Source of the DNA: a virus
Length of the DNA stretch: 52,409 bases
Virus record (IMG/VR): IMGVR_UViG_3300021093_000107
Coordinates: 1-52,409 of that record
Reading direction: 5' to 3' (one strand)
Part shown: positions 47,854 through 52,409 of the stretch, one piece after another
Numbering within the stretch: position 1 is the stretch's first letter
Layout: each line of letters opens with the position of its first letter
Position numbers and translations under genes: made by a program
Notes under the pieces: generated by a model
Databases searched by the model: none
Told to the model about the DNA's origin: nothing
Seen by the model: the letters and a program-made list of their open reading frames with translations, nothing else

Positions 47854-48041
47854 TGATAAAATATTTTTCAAATTTAGATGAACATACTAAACATTTAATA
47901 GATGGGGCTTCGGTGGCAACGGTTATGGGAACATTAATGAGCTGGTTACCAGCAATCGCAGCACTATTCACTATTGTATGGACAGCTATTCGTATTTACG
48001 AAACTAAAACTGTACAAGGATGGTTAAAAAAAGGTAAGTAG
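47853..48041 (+). CDS. Second holin-like membrane protein
   Basis: 62 residues from ATG 47853, sharing a base with the upstream TAA (TAATG); AGGTGG lies 8 nt before it. The sequence YFSNLDEHTKHLIDGASVAT is followed by a membrane region MGTLMSWLPAIAALFTIVWT, a charged IRIYETKTVQ and a basic tail. This matches small phage holins with 'LPxIAALxxIxWxxIRIYE'. It would add to, or time, lysis with the holin at 887. Confidence 0.7.
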   Translation: MIKYFSNLDEHTKHLIDGASVATVMGTLMSWLPAIAALFTIVWTAIRIYETKTVQGWLKKGK

Positions 48042-48042
48042 T

Positions 48043-48279
48043 ATGAAAGCTTTCATAGAAAAAATATTTAAATTTAAGAAGCAAAAACAAAAGGAAATAT
48101 TAGATGAAATTATTCATACAGAAGTTATACAAAAAAACAAAGAAATACTTAGCAAACAAATTGAAACAAGTATTAAACAACACGTAGAAAAAGTAAAAGA
48201 AAATTTTAAAAAACCTGGACATTATTTTCCCGACTGTAATTGTTTTAAATGTGTAAGATGGAGAAATCAAAATGCCTAG
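48043..48279 (+). CDS. Small Lys-rich protein with Cys cluster
   Basis: 78 residues. A long Lys/Glu helix (KEILSKQIETSIKQHVEKVK) ends in GHYFPDCNCFKCVRWRNQ, a C-x-C-x2-C knuckle. It could bind metal or membrane surfaces. It starts 1 nt after the holin-like gene, a spacing seen for lysis partners, but there is no membrane segment or lipobox. Function unknown. Confidence 0.5.
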   Translation: MKAFIEKIFKFKKQKQKEILDEIIHTEVIQKNKEILSKQIETSIKQHVEKVKENFKKPGHYFPDCNCFKCVRWRNQNA

Positions 48280-48703
48280 TAAATCAAAGAAACAACATAA
48301 CTTAATGGCAGCGGTAGCTAATAATCCTAAGTTTGCTAGAAAAACTGGGATACCACAATCAGTAGGAGAAGAATTTATGAAAGCGGATAAAGGCAAGAAG
48401 TTTGCAGGGGGTGGTTTGTATGCCAATATTGCTGCAAAAAAACGACGTATCGCTGCGGGGTCTGGTGAAAAGATGCGTAGTGTAGGATCTAAAGGAGCTC
48501 CTAAAAAAAGTGATTTTGCTAATGCTGCAAAAACAGCGTCCTATAAAAATGGGGGTAAAACGGATCTTAAACAAGATAAAACTATGGTTAAAAAAGCTGT
48601 AGGCATGCATGAGAAACAACTTCATGGTGGTAAAAAATCAAACTTAGCTGCTCTTAAAAAAGGTGGTATGACTAAAAGTAAAACAAAAGGAAGGATTTGC
48701 TAA
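48272..48703 (+). CDS. Lys/Gly-rich virion-module protein
   Basis: 143 residues: KKQHNLMAAVANNPKFARKT, GIPQSVGEEFMKADKGKKFA and a Gly/Lys-rich end finishing GGMTKSKTKGRIC. The start 'SKKQHNLMAAVANNPKFA..TGIPQSVGEEF' is familiar from unannotated aquatic phage proteins. Pairs of Gly (FAGGGLY, KNGGKT, LKKGGMT) recur. Extreme basicity fits packing with DNA in the capsid or in tail assembly. Overlaps the upstream gene by 8 nt. Confidence 0.65.
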   Translation: MPSKSKKQHNLMAAVANNPKFARKTGIPQSVGEEFMKADKGKKFAGGGLYANIAAKKRRIAAGSGEKMRSVGSKGAPKKSDFANAAKTASYKNGGKTDLKQDKTMVKKAVGMHEKQLHGGKKSNLAALKKGGMTKSKTKGRIC

Positions 48704-48705
48704 TC

Positions 48706-49116
48706 ATGGATAAAGACGCTGAAAAAAGATATAGAGAATTATCACCTAAAGAAAAGTATGATTCAGCAATAAGAGCTAGAGAAGAACCTTACGATCCTTT
48801 ACAGACAGTTAAAGATTTAATTAAAGAAAAAGAAGATAAACCTGCATCACCTAAACCTGAACCTAAAAAAGAATTAAAAAAAGCATATAAAAAAGGTGGC
48901 CAAGTTGTTAAAACATTAAAAAATGCTGGGTTTTATAACAAAGGTAAAACTAAGTCGGAACGAGAAAAGATTGTTAGTAAAGTAACAACAAAACCCCAAC
49001 GGATAGGAATGGTTGAAAAAATGTTTTCAGCTAAAAAAATGGCTAAAGGTGGATTAGCATCTAAACGTGCAGATGGCTGTGCTATTAAAGGTAAAACAAG
49101 AGGCAAAATTGTTTAA
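48706..49116 (+). CDS. Lys-rich virion-module protein with RADG-KGKT tail
   Basis: 136 residues from ATG 48706. A charged start (DAEKRYRELSPKEKYDSAIR), a Pro/Lys linker and the C-terminal SKRADGCAIKGKTRGKIV, a tail shared with the proteins at 49786 (SKRADGVAKKGKTKGKMI) and 52135. The tail may be a recognition or incorporation signal. Its stop overlaps the next start (TAATG). Confidence 0.6.
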   Translation: MDKDAEKRYRELSPKEKYDSAIRAREEPYDPLQTVKDLIKEKEDKPASPKPEPKKELKKAYKKGGQVVKTLKNAGFYNKGKTKSEREKIVSKVTTKPQRIGMVEKMFSAKKMAKGGLASKRADGCAIKGKTRGKIV

Positions 49117-49781
49117 TGTATTTAACAAGTAATATTCCTTATTTTAAATGTTGGATTAGAAAAGAATTTACAAATGGGCATCAAAATTATCATGGAGAAT
49201 ACGTACACGCATTGGCAGTTGCGGTTACAACTATTCCTGATCGATGTCTTAGTTTTCAAGTAATATTTACTGGTTGTGAAGCAGATGACGGCAGTCAACC
49301 AAATGTACATGGTGGAGCAATGTGGGCTAGAATGCCTATTACTGCGTTGGTCGGGGATATACCACTTGAAGAGTGGCCTGACAGAATGCAAACACATTTA
49401 GCGCAACCTTGGGATTGTAGTTCGTACAATCATAGTATTATTAGAATTGACCGAGCACAACCATCTCCATGGTTATGTAAGATTAATAATGAGTTTTACA
49501 CCGGAAGGTATTTGTTTACGGTTGATTATGCTGAAAGCGAAGTTTCAGAAGATCCAGCACAGCATAAACAAAGTCATATACTTATACTAACTGATGCGGG
49601 TAAATGGACAGGCAACATAGTGGCATTACCAAATAATCGAGTGCGAGTTACCAGTCCGGCATATTGGGTTACTGGACAAGGAGCACCTGATTTTAAACCA
49701 AGCCAATGGATTCATTGTGCGGAGCAAGACGATTCGTATATGGACCCAGAGGTTACTTTTAATAATTTATACAAGGAGTAG
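49116..49781 (+). CDS. Conserved structural-module protein, unknown function
   Basis: 221 residues, aromatic and Trp-rich: NIPYFKCWIRKEFTNGHQNY, HGEYVHALAVAVTTIPDRCL, GGAMWARMPITALVGDI and NHSIIRIDRAQPSPWLCKI. The chain looks globular and beta-rich, unlike its Lys/Gly-rich neighbours. I have seen similar proteins in uncultured marine phages without function. Could be a tail or head accessory protein. Confidence 0.65.
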   Translation: MYLTSNIPYFKCWIRKEFTNGHQNYHGEYVHALAVAVTTIPDRCLSFQVIFTGCEADDGSQPNVHGGAMWARMPITALVGDIPLEEWPDRMQTHLAQPWDCSSYNHSIIRIDRAQPSPWLCKINNEFYTGRYLFTVDYAESEVSEDPAQHKQSHILILTDAGKWTGNIVALPNNRVRVTSPAYWVTGQGAPDFKPSQWIHCAEQDDSYMDPEVTFNNLYKE

Positions 49782-49782
49782 T

Positions 49783-49848
49783 AACATGATGAAAAAAGGA
49801 TATGCAGCAGGTGGTAACATGATGAAAAAAGGTTATGCAGCAGGTGGG
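49783..49848 (+). repeat. 33-nt tandem duplication at a gene start
   Basis: Two copies (49783-49815 and 49816-49848) encode MMKKGYAAGG twice at the N-terminus of the gene at 49786. The copies differ at one wobble position (GGA/GGT) and in their last bases, so the duplication appears recent. Confidence 0.85.
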
Positions 49849-50058
49849 ATGCCAATGGTTATGAAAGACGGTAAAGAAGTACCTGCTTTTGCGGCCGATG
49901 GTAAAGGTAAAATGAAACACGGCGGTAAAGTTAAAAAAGCTGCACCTAAAAAAATGATGGGTGGGGGCATGATGGCTAAAATGAAATCTGGTGGCGGTGT
50001 ATCTAAACGCGCAGATGGCGTTGCTAAAAAAGGTAAAACAAAAGGAAAGATGATTTAA
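49786..50058 (+). CDS. Lys/Gly/Met-rich small virion-module protein
   Basis: 90 residues from ATG 49786, with AAGGAG 7 nt upstream. N-terminal tandem MMKKGYAAGG, then MKDGKEVPAFAADGKGKMKH, KKAAPKKMMGGGMMAKMKSG and a tail SKRADGVAKKGKTKGKMI. Composition is extreme and Met-rich (about 15 Met). Possibly a DNA-condensing or flexible assembly protein; no family function known. Confidence 0.6.
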   Translation: MMKKGYAAGGNMMKKGYAAGGMPMVMKDGKEVPAFAADGKGKMKHGGKVKKAAPKKMMGGGMMAKMKSGGGVSKRADGVAKKGKTKGKMI

Positions 50059-50414
50059 TGAGAGCCTCCCGTGGTATGGGTGCTATAAACCCTGCTAAGA
50101 TGCCCAAAGGCACCGTTAAAAAACGTCGTGATAACACAGACTTTACCGAATATAAAGAAGGTGGCATTATAAAAAAGAAAAAGGATGTTATGTTAGATAA
50201 ATTACAACGCGCTCCTATTTCTAAAACGCTTGGTAAAAAAGAAGGCGGTAAGGTGAATGCAGCAGGTAACTATACAAAGCCTGGACTACGCAAACGTATT
50301 TTTAACAGTGTAAAAGCTGCAGCAACACACGGTACAGCCGCGGGTCAATGGTCTGCAAGAAAAGCACAACTTGTTGCTAAAAAATATAAAGCTGCAGGTG
50401 GCGGATACAAGTGA
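50058..50414 (+). CDS. Basic conserved phage protein, unknown function
   Basis: 118 residues: MRASRGMGAINPAKMPKGTV, then GGKVNAAGNYTKPGLRKRIF and NSVKAAATHGTAAGQWSARK. The second half (NYTKPxLRKxxFNSVKA...GTAAGQWSARKAQLxAKxYK) is recurrent in aquatic phage genomes near tail-adaptor genes. Very basic. Starts in the upstream stop (TAATG). Confidence 0.7.
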   Translation: MRASRGMGAINPAKMPKGTVKKRRDNTDFTEYKEGGIIKKKKDVMLDKLQRAPISKTLGKKEGGKVNAAGNYTKPGLRKRIFNSVKAAATHGTAAGQWSARKAQLVAKKYKAAGGGYK

Positions 50415-50758
50415 GTTGGTCAGATAAGTATAAGAAGTCTATTGACTGTAAGAATCCTAAAGGGTTTTCTCAAAAGGCTCATTGTGCTGGACGTAAAAAG
50501 AAAATGGCAAGTGGTGGCTTAGCTAAGTCTCAACAATCCCTAAAATCATGGGGTGAACAAAAGTGGAGAACTAAGTCTGGTAAAAAGTCTAGCGAAACAG
50601 GAGAGCGATACTTACCAGAAAATGCTATTAAAGCATTAAGCCCACAAGAGTATGCGGCTACCACAAAAGCTAAAAGAGCAGGTAAAGCTAAAGGGCAACA
50701 GTTTGTAGCTCAACCTAAATCTATTAAACAAAAAGTAAAACCTTTTAGAAAAATTTAA
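50411..50758 (+). CDS. Basic conserved phage protein (DUF5872-like)
   Basis: 115 residues from GTG 50411 (GTGA overlap). N-terminal WSDKYKKSIDCKNPKGFSQK and AHCAGRKKK; C-terminal QQSLKSWGEQKWRTKSGKKS, then ETGERYLPENAIKALSPQEY. The latter half matches what I recall as DUF5872. The family number is from memory. Probably virion-associated. Confidence 0.65.
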   Translation: MSWSDKYKKSIDCKNPKGFSQKAHCAGRKKKMASGGLAKSQQSLKSWGEQKWRTKSGKKSSETGERYLPENAIKALSPQEYAATTKAKRAGKAKGQQFVAQPKSIKQKVKPFRKI

Positions 50759-50760
50759 TT

Positions 50761-51690
50761 ATGGTAAATAGAACCTCAGGAACCACTAGTTTTAACTTAG
50801 ATTTAAATAACCTTGTTGAAGATGCGTTTGAGCGTTGTGGACAAGAGTTACGTACTGGGTATGATCTTCGCACTGCACGACGCTCACTAAATTTAATGAC
50901 AATTGAATGGGCTAATCGTGGTATTAACTTGTGGACTGTAGAACCAGGTCAAATTAGTTTAGAACAAGATCGTTTTATGTATCCATTGCCAGTAGACACA
51001 ATTGATTTGTTAGACATGGTAACACGCACCGGCACAGGACAAAATCAACAAGACATTAATATTAACCGTATATCTGAATCAACTTATATTACTATACCTA
51101 ATAAAAATGCTACAGGTCGTCCTATCCAAGTGTGGATTAATAGACAAAGTGGTCAAGAGAATTCTACTACGATAACCACTGCTGAAGCGTTAGATGCTAC
51201 AGAAACAACCATTACTTTATCTTCTACTGTAGGTTTAGCACAATTTGGTTTTATTAAAGTAGATAATGAAACTATTCAGTATGGTGATATAAGTGGTAAT
51301 GATTTAATAAATTGTGTACGAGGCGTTAACTATACAACTGCAGCTACACATACTACGGCTACTAGCGTTTATGTACAAAACTTACCCACAGTAAACGTGT
51401 GGCCAGCCCCTGATCAAAGTAATTTTTATACTTTTGTATATTACAGACTAAGACGTATTCAAGATGGTGGTAACGGTGTAGCTGTGCAAGATATTCCGTT
51501 TAGATTTATTCCTTGCATGGTTGCAGGATTAGCTGCGTATTTAAGTATGAAGTTACCTAATGTTACACCTGATAGAATTCAAATGTTACGAGCAGATTAT
51601 GAAACAGCGTTTCAATTAGCAGCTGACGAAGATCGTGAAAAAGCACCTTTAAGATTAGTGCCTAGAGATATGTTCTATTATAGGAACTAA
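50761..51690 (+). CDS. Head-to-tail adaptor, P22 gp4-like tail accessory factor
   Basis: 309 residues. The conserved N-terminal half reads DAFERCGQELRTGYDLRTAR, RSLNLMTIEWANRGINLWTV and LPVDTIDLLDMV, matching P22 gp4-like 'tail accessory factor' proteins that seal the portal after packaging. An inserted beta segment (about 133-205, TTAEALDATETTITLSSTVG) precedes VNVWPAPDQSNFYTFVYYRL and the C-terminal helices. Supports P22-type tail assembly. Confidence 0.85.
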   Translation: MVNRTSGTTSFNLDLNNLVEDAFERCGQELRTGYDLRTARRSLNLMTIEWANRGINLWTVEPGQISLEQDRFMYPLPVDTIDLLDMVTRTGTGQNQQDININRISESTYITIPNKNATGRPIQVWINRQSGQENSTTITTAEALDATETTITLSSTVGLAQFGFIKVDNETIQYGDISGNDLINCVRGVNYTTAATHTTATSVYVQNLPTVNVWPAPDQSNFYTFVYYRLRRIQDGGNGVAVQDIPFRFIPCMVAGLAAYLSMKLPNVTPDRIQMLRADYETAFQLAADEDREKAPLRLVPRDMFYYRN

Positions 51691-51692
51691 AA

Positions 51693-52124
51693 ATGCCTAG
51701 TAAATATTCAAGTGGTAAAAATGCGATTGCCCAGTGCGATCGATGTAATTTTAGGTATAAGCTATCTCAGTTAAAACGATTGGTTATTAAGACCAAAAAT
51801 GTTAATATACTGGTGTGCCCAAATTGTTGGGATCCAGATCAGCCTCAGTTGCAACTTGGGATGTATCCTGTGTCAGATCCACAAGCTGTACGAGACCCAA
51901 GATCTGATAGCCCTAGTTATTTACAGTCAGGTTTGAATGGTTTACAACTTACAAAACAAACAGGCACATCTACAAACGATACAGGCGTACCCTTAGGAGG
52001 TAGTCGAGTGTTTCAGTGGGGGTATAATCCTGTAGGCGGAGCTTCATCATTTGATGCAACATTAACACCGAATGATTTAGTAGGAAAAAGTGAACTAGGT
52101 TCAGTAACAGTAACAATAACATAG
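51693..52124 (+). CDS. Zinc-ribbon structural-module protein
   Basis: 143 residues. N-terminal zinc ribbon CDRCNFRYKLSQLKRLVIKT ... VCPNCWDPDQPQ (two CxxC pairs, about residues 15-49), then a low-complexity Ser/Gly/Asn region and a short C-terminal strand. This ribbon + 'WDPxxPQ' pattern is common in aquatic podoviruses after the gp4-like gene. Function unknown, perhaps tail completion. Confidence 0.7.
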   Translation: MPSKYSSGKNAIAQCDRCNFRYKLSQLKRLVIKTKNVNILVCPNCWDPDQPQLQLGMYPVSDPQAVRDPRSDSPSYLQSGLNGLQLTKQTGTSTNDTGVPLGGSRVFQWGYNPVGGASSFDATLTPNDLVGKSELGSVTVTIT

Positions 52125-52134
52125 GAGAAATAAA

Positions 52135-52329
52135 ATGGCTTATAAATCAGGTGCTGACGGCGTTGCTAAAAAAGGTAAAACCGAAGGCCATAATTTAGGT
52201 GATACAGGATCAAGCGTAGAAATTAAAAAAGGTCCTATACATGCAGGTTCAAAAGGTGGCAAAACCAATGTTGATATGAAAAGTATGGGCAGAGGTTTAG
52301 CTAAAATTGCAGCACAGAAAAAAGGATAA
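52135..52329 (+). CDS. Small Lys/Gly-rich protein with RADG/KGKT-like motif at the N-terminus
   Basis: 64 residues: MAYKSGADGVAKKGKTEGHN, then SSVEIKKGPIHAGSKGGKTN. The ADGVAKKGKT segment equals that in the tail of the protein at 49786, here at the start. AGGAG lies 7 nt upstream. Function unknown. Confidence 0.6.
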   Translation: MAYKSGADGVAKKGKTEGHNLGDTGSSVEIKKGPIHAGSKGGKTNVDMKSMGRGLAKIAAQKKG

Positions 52330-52334
52330 TTATC

Positions 52335-52409
52335 ATGGCAGAATATAAACAACCTATCACTGTACCTAATGGTGAGATCTATATTAAAGAAGATCCTAAT
52401 AAACTAACA
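52335..52409 (+). CDS. N-terminus of a tail-fibre-type protein (3' end outside window)
   Basis: 25 codons to the window edge: MAEYKQPITVPNGEIYIKED, then PNKLT. It follows the tail adaptor genes, where the fibre gene is expected, so it is probably the N-terminus of the fibre whose C-terminus is at 3-815. Direct joining of the window ends would give a stop (GCT TAG), so sequence is missing. Confidence 0.5.
   Translation, partial: MAEYKQPITVPNGEIYIKEDPNKLT

Noticed and set aside
1-52409. Circular or complete genome
   Set aside because: Ends share no direct repeat that I can see and the fibre fragments do not join in frame.
1-52409. Temperate phage or prophage
   Set aside because: No integrase, excisionase, partition, CI-like repressor or attachment-site repeats are visible. 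The missing fibre segment is unlikely to hold them, but this remains an absence argument.
1-52409. tRNA genes
   Set aside because: Scanning for GGTTCGA-type T-loops with a cloverleaf context gave no convincing candidate.

Overview
This 52.4 kb window is most of the genome of a lytic-looking, tailed, double-stranded DNA phage with P22/T7-like (podovirus) architecture. It is AT-rich and gene-dense, and many neighbouring genes are joined by ATGA or TAATG stop/start overlaps. The sequence contains no integrase, CI-like repressor module, tRNA, CRISPR array, phage RNA polymerase or insertion sequence. The two ends both look like parts of one tail-fibre gene (N-terminus at 52335-52409, C-terminus at 3-815), but they do not join in frame. 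The window is therefore a linear cut with sequence missing between its ends.

Layout. (1) 3-14461, plus strand: tail-fibre C-terminus, lysis genes (membrane peptide, holin, GH24 lysozyme), a large tail protein carrying a cupredoxin-like domain, then the ejection-protein set, ending in an 1823-residue polyvalent protein with ART-like and degenerate metallopeptidase-like segments. (2) 14458-24703, minus strand: replication and recombination (AEP primase/DUF927 helicase, HTH protein, probable SSB, SNF2-type helicase, Cas4/RecB-type nuclease, family A DNA polymerase). (3) 24809-33176, minus strand: about 30 very small accessory genes, including a SleB-type cell-wall hydrolase, DUF3310, VRR-NUC, zinc-finger proteins, a C5 cytosine methyltransferase and several membrane peptides. 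(4) 33350-35408, minus strand: a four-gene block (GP88-like protein, two unknowns, ArdC antirestriction protein) bracketed by two near-identical promoters. (5) 35409-36590: a 1.2 kb non-coding control region with iterons, inverted repeats, an AT-rich tract, paired operator-like dyads around a promoter, and a terminator; it is the best candidate for the replication origin and the transcription divergence point. (6) 36591-52409, plus strand: a secreted small protein, an inserted minus-strand SprT-like gene, terminase, portal, GroES-like co-chaperonin, scaffold, capsid, an interlude (pqqA, endonuclease VII, structured leader), decoration-like proteins, a second holin, a series of small Lys/Gly-rich proteins, the gp4-like tail adaptor and the start of the tail fibre.

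Main discovery. Between the major capsid gene and an endonuclease VII gene, flanked by two intrinsic terminators, lies a 23-codon gene (46231-46302) that matches PqqA, the ribosomal precursor peptide of the redox cofactor pyrroloquinoline quinone, with the crosslinked Glu15 and Tyr19 in place. PQQ is the cofactor of methanol dehydrogenases, so the phage probably infects a methylotroph. A low-GC freshwater Methylophilaceae-type bacterium fits, but that is inference. Supplying only the stoichiometrically consumed substrate peptide would let the phage raise PQQ output using host PqqB-E enzymes.

Other points of interest are a long alternate-frame ORF inside the methyltransferase, a repeated TTGACA promoter family (one copy apparently leaderless), a small gene split by an in-frame amber codon next to an intact paralogue, an octapeptide-repeat secreted protein, and Leu at the '762' position of the DNA polymerase.
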